A stretch of DNA of 64,000 nt, taken from NCBI RefSeq assembly GCF_013403985.1, contig NZ_JABFDF010000003.1:1-64000 (forward strand), given 5' to 3'. The position numbers and the translations under genes were made by a program. This document shows, in pieces, positions 1 through 7,716 of this stretch. Positions within the stretch are counted from its first letter, which is position 1. Each line of letters begins with the position of its first letter. Source of the DNA: Winogradskyella ludwigii. GTDB taxonomy: Bacteria > Bacteroidota > Bacteroidia > Flavobacteriales > Flavobacteriaceae. Below the pieces are notes generated by a model. It had not been told where the DNA came from. It saw only the letters and a list, made by a program, of their open reading frames with translations, and did not search any database.

Positions 1-27
1 TGTTATTTCCTCAAGTTCTTTCTTCAT
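1..27 (-). CDS. 5' end of a small gene, cut by the window edge (third cassette-like ORF)
   Basis: On the minus strand an ATG at 27-25 is followed by nine open codons (MKKELEEIT) up to the window edge. It begins 42 nt beyond the end of the palindromic element at 69-206, as the ORF of the next cassette would. Its orientation matches the two small genes to its right. The product cannot be named from nine residues; the call rests on position and orientation only. Confidence 0.4.
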
Positions 28-65
28 TACTTTCAATTTGTTTTTTAGAGTGCCGTTCGTAAATT

Positions 66-206
66 ACTGGCAACGTGATTGTGTATGGTTAGTTGCGTGG
101 TTCAGCAACTAAATTAGTAAACTTTTACGAACCCGTGAATATTCCGCAGGAATATTCGCAAGTAAGCTCAATAAAGCAATTAATTATACACGGTGTTAGC
201 AAACGT
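66..206. repeat. Palindromic intergenic element, attC-like
   Basis: Outer arms GTGTATGGTTAGTTGC (81-96) and GCAATTAATTATACAC (176-191) pair over 16 bp with three G.T pairs on the plus strand. On the minus strand these become A.C mismatches. Inside are two perfect hairpins: AGTTGC/GCAACT (91-96 with 105-110, 8-nt loop) and GAATATTCC/GGAATATTC (137-145 with 149-157, GCA loop). The ends carry GGCAACGTG (69-77) and GTGTTAGCAAACGTT (193-207), so both ends hold a GTTRSC-type core in inverted orientation. The element lies directly after the stop of one small gene and before the start of the next. It resembles an integron attC site in layout; that it recombines is inference. Confidence 0.55.
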
Positions 207-213
207 TATTTTA

Positions 214-624
214 TTATTTGCAATTTTTGGAAATCAGACGTTTATTAAATTCATTCCAGAATTTTAATGAGTCTTTAAAAGTTAATTCTATATTCATCCG
301 TTCCAAATTAAGAATCGCATCAGTTTCCAAAAAGTTTAATTCAGTATTATTCGTTCCAACGTATTTGATTATCGCTTTCGTTTTGTCTCTCCATTCTCCA
401 AATGTCTCAAAGTAGAGAGTATCATTTTTAATTTCAATTTTTCTCCATTTTGATAATTCAACCCATACATTTTCTGAAGCGACTCTCATAGAATCTTTTT
501 TGAAATAAACTTCTGTATATTCTCCATCAATACAAGACGAGTAATTTCCAAATAATGTTCCCGTATTTTGACAACCTAAAAAAAGGGTGGAAATTAAAAT
601 TATATTCCAGAAGTTTCGTTTCAT
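214..624 (-). CDS. Small hypothetical lipoprotein in the cassette-like block
   Basis: A 136-aa protein with a lipoprotein signal: a basic start, a hydrophobic stretch and a lipobox ending LFLGC (Cys18). The mature part is mixed polar sequence with aromatic residues. I recognise no domain and do not assign a function. The ATG at 624 is 28 nt from the stop of the upstream 126-aa gene. That gap contains the motif CGTTAGCCA (minus strand, near 631-640), similar to the cores at 193-207 and 1091-1105. The stop is followed within 10 nt by the palindromic element. Size, isolation and flanking motifs suit a mobile cassette gene. The coding call is good; the cassette interpretation is inference. Confidence 0.75.
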   Translation of the reverse strand: MKRNFWNIILISTLFLGCQNTGTLFGNYSSCIDGEYTEVYFKKDSMRVASENVWVELSKWRKIEIKNDTLYFETFGEWRDKTKAIIKYVGTNNTELNFLETDAILNLERMNIELTFKDSLKFWNEFNKRLISKNCK

Positions 625-630
625 TATATG

Positions 631-643
631 TGGCTAACGTTTT
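631..643 (-). repeat. Short core-like motif between the two small genes
   Basis: The minus strand reads AAAACGTTAGCCA here. It shares the GTTAGC core with GTGTTAGCAAACGTT (193-207, plus) and GTGTTAGCAAACATT (1105-1091, minus). It fills most of the 28-nt gap between the stop of the 126-aa gene and the ATG of the lipoprotein gene. It could be a shortened or decayed recombination site; a chance match of a short motif is possible. Confidence 0.35.
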
Positions 644-652
644 TGATTTTAT

Positions 653-1033
653 TCAAGGCACATAAACTAATTGAATGTCAATTAAATATTCACTATTGTT
701 TTCTCTTATTTCAGCATTCAGAACTAAATCGCTCAATCCTTCGTCTTTTGTATAAAGGTCGATAAGTACATTCCAATAATCTCCATAACAAATATAAACT
801 GATGAATTCCAAGTTTCATTCGGAAGTTCAACTAATTCTTCTCCATAATCTTCAATATATTCTTTGATTTGTTCAGCAGTTTCATTTGAAATCGGATTCA
901 CGTTTTTTATTTCTGAACTTAAATTATAATCTCCTTTAACAAAAGCGTTTATAATTGCTTTAAAACTCGGTCTCCAAATGTGAGGTATTGGAAGTTCATT
1001 TTCCTCGTTTTTCTCAACTTTAATTTCAGTCAT
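653..1033 (-). CDS. Small acidic protein, DUF7668-like
   Basis: A 126-aa cytosolic acidic protein without signal peptide or membrane segment. The arrangement IPHIWRPSFKAIINAF near the start, an EEYxxELVELP-type stretch in the middle and a conserved-looking VYVP end match my memory of the DUF7668 family, often found as stand-alone small genes in Bacteroidota; this is recollection, not a search. Its function is unknown. It is the first gene on the minus strand after the putative attachment site at 1084-1106, 58 nt downstream of it. It would be the first cassette if the region is an integron-like array. The start ATG at 1033 is preceded by an A/T-rich leader. Confidence 0.7.
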   Translation of the reverse strand: MTEIKVEKNEENELPIPHIWRPSFKAIINAFVKGDYNLSSEIKNVNPISNETAEQIKEYIEDYGEELVELPNETWNSSVYICYGDYWNVLIDLYTKDEGLSDLVLNAEIRENNSEYLIDIQLVYVP

Positions 1034-1083
1034 TTCTTATAATTTATGATTTCCAAATTCAATTATTTCCTTTGTTGAGTTAG

Positions 1084-1106
1084 AGTGGTTAATGTTTGCT
1101 AACACT
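1084..1106. other. Putative attachment site next to the recombinase (attI-like)
   Basis: Two inverted arms, AGTGGTTA (1084-1091) and TAACACT (1100-1106), flank an 8-nt spacer ATGTTTGC; the arms pair over 7 bp with one bulged G. Read on the minus strand the right half gives GTGTTAGCAAACATT (1105-1091), matching 14 of 15 bases with GTGTTAGCAAACGTT at 193-207 on the plus strand. The two cores therefore bracket the two small genes as an inverted pair. Paired inverted core sites with a 6-8-nt spacer are what tyrosine recombinases bind. The site lies 150 nt from the recombinase start, on the side of its promoter. Confidence 0.45.
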
Positions 1107-1254
1107 ATTATATATGTTATTTATTAAAGATAGAAGAATTTAATAAAAAAACAATAAATCCTTTGTTTATAATTACTCGAGATAGATTTTTATTCATTAT
1201 TTTATATATCAAAAATTGACTATCTTTATATCTGATATATAGAACACCTAATAA

Positions 1255-2322
1255 ATGGAGCTGTCTGAATATAAATTTATAACTGGGAACCATAGGGGAA
1301 AGGAGGTGATATGGATTCATTTCAATTATAGTTTAGAGCTCAAAAATCAATTGCGTAAGCGATTTTCTTCCGTTAGATATAGTGCAACTCAAAAGCGTTG
1401 GTACTTGTCTGATTTACCTGCAATAAGAAATCAACTTAATATTAAAGAAAAAACAATTGGTCATAAATTGGTTTTAAAAATTCATCCAATTAATAGAGAG
1501 GCGTTTGTGTCTTTTCAAGATCAATTACACTTAAAAGCTTATAGCGTGCATACCCAACGTATGTATCTTTCTGAATTTGCCGAATTACTTGTGCTATTAG
1601 GTAGTTATTTTGTACAAGATTTAGATGCAAAACGTCTTAAAGACTATTTTTTGTATTGTGTTAAAACGCTAAAACATAAAGAGCGTAAAATGAATGGTAA
1701 AATTAATGCGATCAAGTTTTACTTTGAGCAAGTATTACATAGACCAAAAATGTTTTTTGATATTCCTAGACCTAAACAACCAAGTACGTTGCCAAAGTTG
1801 TTAAGTAAAAAGGAAGTAAAATCTATCATCGATTTTACATCAAATTTTAAGCATAAAATTGCTATAAAATTATGTTATGGTATGGGTTTAAGAGTGTCTG
1901 AGGTAGTTAATATAAAATTGATCGATGTAGATAGTTCTAGAATGTTGGTACATATTGTTGGTGCCAAAGGAAAGAAAGACAGATATGTGCCATTACCAGA
2001 TTCTATATTAAATGAATTAAGGACGTATTACAGTGCCTATAAACCGAAAGAATATTTGCTAGAAGGTCGCTATGGAGGTATGTATTCTAAAAGTAGTTTA
2101 CAGGCTATATTTAAAAATGCGATGGAAAAATCTGGAATTAAAAAGAAGATTGGTATTCATGGATTAAGACACAGTTATGCAACTCATTTATTAGAGTCTG
2201 GCGCAGATTTACGCTTTATACAAGAATTGCTAGGCCATTATTCCGTAAAAACCACTCAAATCTATACAAAGGTGTCTCATCGGAATCTTTCCAATATTAA
2301 AAGTCCTTTAGATTCATTATAA
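1255..2322 (+). CDS. Tyrosine recombinase / integrase
   Basis: A 355-aa site-specific recombinase. The catalytic residues are in place: Arg213 (GMGLRVSE), Lys238 (GAKGKKDR), His302 and Arg305 (HGLRH), His328 (LLGH) and the nucleophile Tyr337 (QIYT). A SAM-like core-binding domain spans about residues 80-165. The first ~75 residues form an extra N-terminal segment (with SATQKRWYLSD) that XerC/D proteins of ~300 aa lack. The segment ATHLLESGADLRFIQELLGH is close to what integron integrases and XerC-like proteins share, but I see no clear IntI-specific insert between boxes II and III. It is divergent from the small genes on its left and ends in a strong terminator, so it is a single-gene unit. 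Natural substrate unknown; the attachment-like motifs at 1084-1106 and 69-206 are the candidates. Confidence 0.93.
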   Translation: MELSEYKFITGNHRGKEVIWIHFNYSLELKNQLRKRFSSVRYSATQKRWYLSDLPAIRNQLNIKEKTIGHKLVLKIHPINREAFVSFQDQLHLKAYSVHTQRMYLSEFAELLVLLGSYFVQDLDAKRLKDYFLYCVKTLKHKERKMNGKINAIKFYFEQVLHRPKMFFDIPRPKQPSTLPKLLSKKEVKSIIDFTSNFKHKIAIKLCYGMGLRVSEVVNIKLIDVDSSRMLVHIVGAKGKKDRYVPLPDSILNELRTYYSAYKPKEYLLEGRYGGMYSKSSLQAIFKNAMEKSGIKKKIGIHGLRHSYATHLLESGADLRFIQELLGHYSVKTTQIYTKVSHRNLSNIKSPLDSL

Positions 2323-2330
2323 TCACAGAA

Positions 2331-2363
2331 AAAACGCTCAACTATTTATTAGTTGAGCGTTTT
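2331..2363. terminator. Bidirectional terminator between recombinase and dcp
   Basis: A perfect 13-bp inverted repeat AAAACGCTCAACT / AGTTGAGCGTTTT with a 7-nt loop lies between the convergent recombinase and dcp genes. The A and T runs at the ends allow use on either strand. Confidence 0.9.
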
Positions 2364-2386
2364 GGGGTAGTTAAAATAATGTTGTT

Positions 2387-4531
2387 TTAATTGGGGACCG
2401 GAAATCCACGATCGCGCATTAAAGCTTCAATCTTAGCATCGCGACCTCTAAATTTTCTATAGGCTTCTGCTGGATCCATGGCATTACGTGGTGCAAATAA
2501 ATACTTCACTAATTTTTTAGCGACCTCTTTATCGTAAAATCCACCTGGTGCATCTCTAAAAGCTTCAGATGCATCACTAGTTAAAACATCGGCCCACATA
2601 TAACCGTAATATGCCGTTGCGTAACCTTCACCAGAAAATACATGTCCAAATTGTGGAGTTCTGTGACGCATTGGCAATTCTTTTGGCATCCCTAATTCGT
2701 CTAACGTTTCACGTTCAAACTTATCGATATCAATACTTGTAGGATCTGCTAAGTGTAATTTCATGTCTATTAAAGCCGAAGCTAAATATTCTGTCGTTCC
2801 AAAACCTTGATTAAAAGTTGAAGCTTTCTTGATTTTTTCAACTAATGAAGCAGGAATTGGTTCACCTGTTTTGTAGTGCACTAAAAACTGATTGATTACT
2901 TTATCTGTAGACAACCAACGTTCTAAGAGTTGCGACTGAAATTCTGTATAATCTCTAACTCCTCCATTTAATGTTGGGTATTTTACGTCTGCTGAAAAGA
3001 AGTGAAGCGCATGACCAAATTCATGAAAAAACGTAGTCGCATCATCCCAAGACACTAAAACGGCTTCTCCAGGTGCTGGTTTTACAAAGTTAGAATTGTT
3101 TGAAGCCAAAACATTGGTTTTGCCTTCAAAAGAATCAGAACTTCTATACGTTGTTGCCCAAGCACCAGAACGTTTACCTTGTCTAGAAAAAGGATCTAAA
3201 TACCATAAACCAATATGCTTACCTGAATCTCTGTCTGTAACTTCCCAAACCTTCACGTCTTCATGAAAAACAGGAACGGTTCCCTCTTTAACTGGTGTGA
3301 ATTTATAATTAAACAATTCTCCAGCCGTAAAAAACATTGCTTCTCTTAATTTGTCTAACTGTAAATATTGTTTGACTTCGTCGCTATCTAAATCGTATTT
3401 CTTTTTACGAACCTTTTCTGCATAGTATCTATAATCCCAAGGTTCTATAGTAATATTATCACCAAGTTCGTTGGCAACAGTTTGCATATCTACAACCTCT
3501 TCTTTTACTCTTGCTGTTGCAGCTGGCCAAACAGCCATCATTAAATCCATAGCATTTTCTGGTGTTTTTGCCATACGATCCTGTAATCTCCATTCAGCAA
3601 AATTCTTATAACCCATTAAGCCAACACGTTCTTTACGAAGTCTTAAAATTTGTGCTATAATTTCGTTATTATCAAACTCATCTCCATTATCGCCTCTAGA
3701 GTAGTAGTTTTCCCAAACTTGTTTACGTAATTCACGTTCAGTAGAGTAGGTAAGAAACGGATCTATTGATGAGCGTGTATTGGTAATGGCATATTTTCCG
3801 TCTTGATCTTTATCTGTTGCTATTTTTGCAGCCGATTTTATAAACCCATCTGCTAAACCACCTAATTGATTCTCGTTTAAATACGTAATGTAGTTTTCTT
3901 CGTCATGTAAAACATTATTAGCAAAGTCGGTGTAAAGCGTCGATAGTTCTTTGTTAATTGCTGCGTAACGTTTTTTCTTTTCTGGATTTAAGTTGGCACC
4001 ATTCATTTCAAACTGCTTGTAGGTTAAATCTACCACACGTTGCGCTTCAGGTTCTAATGGTGTACTTTGAGACGCATTATAAACGGTTTTAATACGTTGA
4101 AATAATTTTTGGTTTTGTGAAATTTGAGATCTAAAATCGGAAAGTTTTGGAGCTAATTCAGATTGAATAGCTCTAAATTCAGGAGAAGATACATTACTTC
4201 CCATTATGCCATAGTAAGCAAATACACGACTTAAGGCTTTACCTGAACTTTCCATGGCAACAATGGTATTTTCAAAAGTTGCATCTTCTGTATTGTTGGC
4301 TATGGCGTCAATTTCGGCAAGATTTAATGCCATAGCTTCTTCCATTGCTAGTTTTATAGCATCTACAGACATCTTATTAAAGGCAGGAACTCCTTCAAAA
4401 GGTCCTGTCCATTCTTGGATTAATACATTGTTACTCATTTCTTTTTTTACTGTTGGTGTTGTGCCTTCTTTACAGCTTGCGAATAAGATAATACTGCAAA
4501 TAAAACTGGCTTTAAGGGATTTAGAAATCAT
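2387..4531 (-). CDS. dcp: M3 family peptidyl-dipeptidase (Dcp), lipoprotein
   Basis: A zinc metallopeptidase of the thimet/M3A family that removes dipeptides from the C-terminus of peptides, here probably in the periplasm. The HEFGHALHFF zinc motif has its first His at about residue 503 from the ATG at 4531, and the following conserved helix is present. The open frame extends to an ATG at 4576, but the ATG at 4531 gives a standard lipoprotein signal (MISKSLKA... LFASC, Cys20), so I place the start there; the 714-aa length suits the family. Convergent with the recombinase, with a shared terminator. The next gene upstream, a cyclophilin lipoprotein, is 240 nt away, so it is probably transcribed separately. 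Confidence 0.93.
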   Translation of the reverse strand: MISKSLKASFICSIILFASCKEGTTPTVKKEMSNNVLIQEWTGPFEGVPAFNKMSVDAIKLAMEEAMALNLAEIDAIANNTEDATFENTIVAMESSGKALSRVFAYYGIMGSNVSSPEFRAIQSELAPKLSDFRSQISQNQKLFQRIKTVYNASQSTPLEPEAQRVVDLTYKQFEMNGANLNPEKKKRYAAINKELSTLYTDFANNVLHDEENYITYLNENQLGGLADGFIKSAAKIATDKDQDGKYAITNTRSSIDPFLTYSTERELRKQVWENYYSRGDNGDEFDNNEIIAQILRLRKERVGLMGYKNFAEWRLQDRMAKTPENAMDLMMAVWPAATARVKEEVVDMQTVANELGDNITIEPWDYRYYAEKVRKKKYDLDSDEVKQYLQLDKLREAMFFTAGELFNYKFTPVKEGTVPVFHEDVKVWEVTDRDSGKHIGLWYLDPFSRQGKRSGAWATTYRSSDSFEGKTNVLASNNSNFVKPAPGEAVLVSWDDATTFFHEFGHALHFFSADVKYPTLNGGVRDYTEFQSQLLERWLSTDKVINQFLVHYKTGEPIPASLVEKIKKASTFNQGFGTTEYLASALIDMKLHLADPTSIDIDKFERETLDELGMPKELPMRHRTPQFGHVFSGEGYATAYYGYMWADVLTSDASEAFRDAPGGFYDKEVAKKLVKYLFAPRNAMDPAEAYRKFRGRDAKIEALMRDRGFPVPN

Positions 4532-4770
4532 GGTTACTAATTTTTTTTTGAAATTTGATAGGGTTTTATCAAGCAAACAAGATACTGAAATTAGATATGA
4601 TGTTTCTTAAATATTTTATAATTGTTGAAGATAATTTAACGGATTTTTTAAGTTCTTTATAAGAATTCAACTAACAAAAATGCTGATGAAAATTTTTCTA
4701 ATATGAAATAGGAAAAGAATTGTATCGTCTTTTCATTTTTTTAGAAACGTTGAAACCTCATGAGCTCTGT

Positions 4771-5490
4771 TTACAACGCACTAATAAGTTCTACTTTTCT
4801 GATATAAACATTTTGTAAAGGCCAATCTCCCTCATCTGTTTTTACGTTCGCAATTTTATCTACCACATCCATACCAGAGGTAACTTCACCAAAAACGGTA
4901 TAATCTTTATCTAAGTAGTCTGCTCCTCCGTTACGTTGAATAATGAAAAACTGAAAAGGAGACGCTAACTTATAAGCATTTTCCATTTCGCTACTTGGCA
5001 TAGAGATCGCTCCACGCTTGTGAGTGTAACCTTGTTTTGTGTCTGGAGGTAAAAGATATTTACCTATTTTCTGACGTCTTTTAGCAAGGTTATAATCATC
5101 ACTACTGCCTCCTTGAATCACAAAGTCTTTTACCACACGATAAAACTGTGTACCATTAAAATAGTTACGTTTGGTGAGATAAACAAAGTTGGCTCTATGG
5201 AATTTGGTTTTAGTGTAAAGCTGAATTTCTATGATTCCAAAATCGGTTGTAATCCTTACTTTATCATCTTTATTTTCTTTTTCATACTCCAAAAAGAATT
5301 CCATAGCATTTTTATCTGAGAGTACAGGAAACTCAGGATTAGCTTTCTTTTTAGGAATAATTTTAGTTTCGTTTAGAGTCGAATCTTTTATAACAGTTGT
5401 ATTTGTTTTTTTTGAAGATTGCTTATCTTCACAATTCAGAAGTAATAATACACAGCCAATAGCCATTGGAAACACTAATTGAAATCTCAT
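4771..5490 (-). CDS. Peptidyl-prolyl cis-trans isomerase, cyclophilin type, lipoprotein
   Basis: A 239-aa lipoprotein (lipobox LLLLNC, Cys20) carrying a cyclophilin domain from about residue 78 to the end: VRITTDFGIIEIQLY, the FYRVVKDFVIQGG core, SPFQFFI and a FGEVTSGMDVVDKIA stretch. It should speed proline isomerisation during folding of exported proteins. A spacer rich in Lys, Asn and Thr lies between the lipid anchor and the domain. Its ATG is separated by only two bases from the ATG of the divergent NUDIX gene, so its promoter must lie within that gene or the start is further in (Met9 is possible but removes the basic n-region). Confidence 0.92.
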   Translation of the reverse strand: MRFQLVFPMAIGCVLLLLNCEDKQSSKKTNTTVIKDSTLNETKIIPKKKANPEFPVLSDKNAMEFFLEYEKENKDDKVRITTDFGIIEIQLYTKTKFHRANFVYLTKRNYFNGTQFYRVVKDFVIQGGSSDDYNLAKRRQKIGKYLLPPDTKQGYTHKRGAISMPSSEMENAYKLASPFQFFIIQRNGGADYLDKDYTVFGEVTSGMDVVDKIANVKTDEGDWPLQNVYIRKVELISAL

Positions 5491-5492
5491 AA

Positions 5493-6137
5493 ATGCTTTT
5501 TAAAACGTTTTTAGAATCTGTAGTAAAAATAAAACATCTGGAGCTTTCAGGCGAAGACTCGCATGCAAAAATGTCGCCTCCGTATCGTTTAGAGTTAGCA
5601 GATAAAATGAAAACGAAGTCTAAATCTGCTAGAAGAGCAGGAGTTATGGCTTTATTTTATCCAAAATCTAATAATGAAACACATTTAGTATTAATTCTTC
5701 GTAAAACATATAAAGGTGTGCATTCTGCTCAAGTAGGGTTTCCAGGAGGAAAATATGAAGATGCAGATCTTAATGATTTAATGCAAACAGCAATAAGAGA
5801 AACAGAAGAAGAAGTTGGTGTGTTAAGATCTGATTTTCAGGTTTTAAAAACGATGTCTCCAATTTATATTCCTCCAAGTAATTTTATGGTGCATCCTTTT
5901 ATTGGTGTTTCTTCAGCGTATTTAAGTTTTGTAAAACAAGACGAAGAAGTAGAGGCTATAATAGAAGTAAAGCTTAAGGATTTCTTAAATGATATTAATA
6001 TTGTAACAGCAACAGTACCAACCTCTTTTGGTGCAGAAGTAAAGGTGCCAGCTTTTAAATTGAATGAGCATATGGTTTGGGGAGCAACAGCAATGATGCT
6101 TGTAGAAATAAAAGACTTACTAAAACAAGTTTTATAA
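5493..6137 (+). CDS. CoA pyrophosphatase, NUDIX hydrolase (NudL-like)
   Basis: A 214-aa NUDIX protein. The UPF0035/NudL signature runs straight into the NUDIX box: LVLILRK...GVHSAQVGFPGGK followed by the helix with RETEEEVGV, whose REx2EE acids bind Mg2+. Family members cleave CoA or acyl-CoA to phosphopantetheine and 3',5'-ADP. The ATG at 5493 is supported because the N-terminal FKTFLESVVKIKHLELSGEDSHAKM is family-like, but it starts two bases from the divergent cyclophilin start. It is followed after 49 nt by the acyltransferase gene on the same strand, probably one operon. Substrate assignment is by family. Confidence 0.92.
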   Translation: MLFKTFLESVVKIKHLELSGEDSHAKMSPPYRLELADKMKTKSKSARRAGVMALFYPKSNNETHLVLILRKTYKGVHSAQVGFPGGKYEDADLNDLMQTAIRETEEEVGVLRSDFQVLKTMSPIYIPPSNFMVHPFIGVSSAYLSFVKQDEEVEAIIEVKLKDFLNDINIVTATVPTSFGAEVKVPAFKLNEHMVWGATAMMLVEIKDLLKQVL

Positions 6138-6186
6138 CTTGTCTAAAATGTTACATTTGTAAATAGACTAAATTTTAAAATTATTT

Positions 6187-6987
6187 ATGGGATTATTCAA
6201 ACGAAATCCTTTCGGACATATACTTTGGGTTAAAAAATGGTTGATTAGAATCTTAGGTGCGTTAACACATCGCCGTTTTAGAGGTTTTAATGAATTACAG
6301 ATTGAAGGTTCTGAGATTATAAAGAATTTACCAGAAACCAACGTATTGTTTATTTCTAATCATCAGACATATTTTGCTGATGTAATTTCTATGTTTCACG
6401 TTTTTAATGCGAGTTTAAGCAATAGAGAAGATTCTATTAAAAACATAGGCTATTTATGGAATCCTAAACTCAACATTTATTATGTTGCGGCTAAAGAAAC
6501 TATGAAGTCTGGCTTGTTGCCTAAAATTTTGGCTTATGTAGGTTCTATAAGTATAGAGCGTACGTGGAGATCACAAGGTAAAGATGTAAATAGACAAGTG
6601 AAAATGAGCGATATTTCTAGTATAGGTAAAGCGCTAGATGATGGTTGGGTAATTACATTTCCTCAAGGTACAACCACACCTTTTAAACCCATTAGAAAAG
6701 GTACAGCACATATCATTAAACGTTATAAACCTATCGTTGTTCCTATTGTTATTGATGGCTTTAGACGCTCTTTTGATAAAAAAGGATTACGTGTAAAAAA
6801 GAAAAATATATTTCAATCTTTTGAAATTAAAGCTCCTTTAGAGATTGATTATGAAAATGAATCTATTGATTCAATAGTTGAAAAAATAGAGTATGCTATT
6901 GAGCAACACCCTTCATTTTTAAAAGTGATTCCACAAAAAGAACTGGAAGAAAAAGAACGTTTAAATAAAGAATTACGTGATATGTAA
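6187..6987 (+). CDS. PlsC-type acyltransferase with altered motifs
   Basis: A 266-aa 1-acylglycerol-3-phosphate acyltransferase-like protein, likely acting on phospholipid or lipid precursors at the inner membrane. The catalytic His is in SNHQTYFADV (His59), but Asp65 is five residues further on instead of the usual four (HX4D). The FPEGTR motif reads FPQGTTTPF, with Gln160 in place of Glu. Despite this the fold markers (GSISIERTW, KPIRKGTAHIIKRYKPIVVPIVIDGF) are intact, so it is unlikely to be a dead gene. Transcribed with the NUDIX gene upstream and ended by a strong terminator. Exact substrate not known. Confidence 0.85.
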   Translation: MGLFKRNPFGHILWVKKWLIRILGALTHRRFRGFNELQIEGSEIIKNLPETNVLFISNHQTYFADVISMFHVFNASLSNREDSIKNIGYLWNPKLNIYYVAAKETMKSGLLPKILAYVGSISIERTWRSQGKDVNRQVKMSDISSIGKALDDGWVITFPQGTTTPFKPIRKGTAHIIKRYKPIVVPIVIDGFRRSFDKKGLRVKKKNIFQSFEIKAPLEIDYENESIDSIVEKIEYAIEQHPSFLKVIPQKELEEKERLNKELRDM

Positions 6988-7010
6988 TTTTTTAGATTAT
7001 ATATAAAAGA

Positions 7011-7042
7011 AAAAAGTCAGCAATTAATAGTGCTGACTTTTT
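7011..7042. terminator. Terminator between acyltransferase and the sigma-factor operon
   Basis: A perfect 12-bp stem AAAAAGTCAGCA / TGCTGACTTTTT with an 8-nt loop and T/A runs on both sides. It is placed between two convergent genes and can serve both. Confidence 0.9.
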
Positions 7043-7079
7043 TTATGAATGGTTGAGATTTATCTCACTTATTTACGTG

Positions 7080-7712
7080 CTAAACTTCTAGCTTCTTTAA
7101 TTCCTTATAGTTTCTGTTTAAGCGCTTAATTAAAATACCATAAATCAATTTATAGAATAACCATATAAATAATAGAAACACAACTGTAATTACTACAGTG
7201 ATTAAGAGCATTACAGCTAATTGTGCAGGAGAAGCTGTACTCAATTTTTCTGATATTTCAGGATGTTCATTAATGGAGAAATAAAGCGAAACTGGAATAC
7301 TTATAAATGCAATCAATAAATTATAAAGCACATAGTATTTAATGATGCGTCTCGTTTTTAAAATACTTTCCATCAGTTTTTTTGCATTATCAGTAACTGA
7401 AATGGCTTTATGTGCATTCCAAAGGAGATAAACAAATAAAATGATAACGGCATAGCTTAATATATTCAATCCAATATAAATCCAACTATGGCTCATTTCT
7501 TCTAATTGTGCTTTCATTTTGTCTGAAAGTACAATAGGTAGAAAATTGACTAAAACCCAAAACACCAATTCGGCCATACTGATATAAAACAAAGTTTTAA
7601 CAATGTTTGATGATTTTTTATGGCTCATTGTATAGATATCGCTATCTGAAAATGATTCGTATTTATTGTTGGATTTATTCCAATCTTTCTTTAATAATTC
7701 TAATTCATCCAT
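7080..7712 (-). CDS. Four-helix membrane protein, partner of the ECF sigma factor
   Basis: A 210-aa protein with a ~38-residue soluble N-terminus and four hydrophobic segments (roughly residues 40-65, 78-98, 125-147 and 165-192). The start, MDELELLKKDWNK, is typical of Bacteroidota membrane proteins encoded directly behind ECF sigma factors. The start codon follows the sigma gene stop by four nucleotides, so they are co-transcribed and probably translationally coupled. An anti-sigma role is suggested by position only; I see no zinc-binding ZAS motif (HXXXCXXC). No enzymatic motif recognised. Confidence 0.8.
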   Translation of the reverse strand: MDELELLKKDWNKSNNKYESFSDSDIYTMSHKKSSNIVKTLFYISMAELVFWVLVNFLPIVLSDKMKAQLEEMSHSWIYIGLNILSYAVIILFVYLLWNAHKAISVTDNAKKLMESILKTRRIIKYYVLYNLLIAFISIPVSLYFSINEHPEISEKLSTASPAQLAVMLLITVVITVVFLLFIWLFYKLIYGILIKRLNRNYKELKKLEV

Positions 7713-7716
7713 AATG

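Noticed and set aside
1117..1320. A 67-aa minus-strand ORF over the recombinase start
   Set aside because: It overlaps the promoter and start of a well-supported gene, is hydrophobic by AT bias, and shows no family likeness.
4532..4576. Upstream extension of Dcp (MLDKTLSNFKKKLVT)
   Set aside because: It would put 15 extra residues before a clear lipoprotein signal; the ATG at 4531 fits better.
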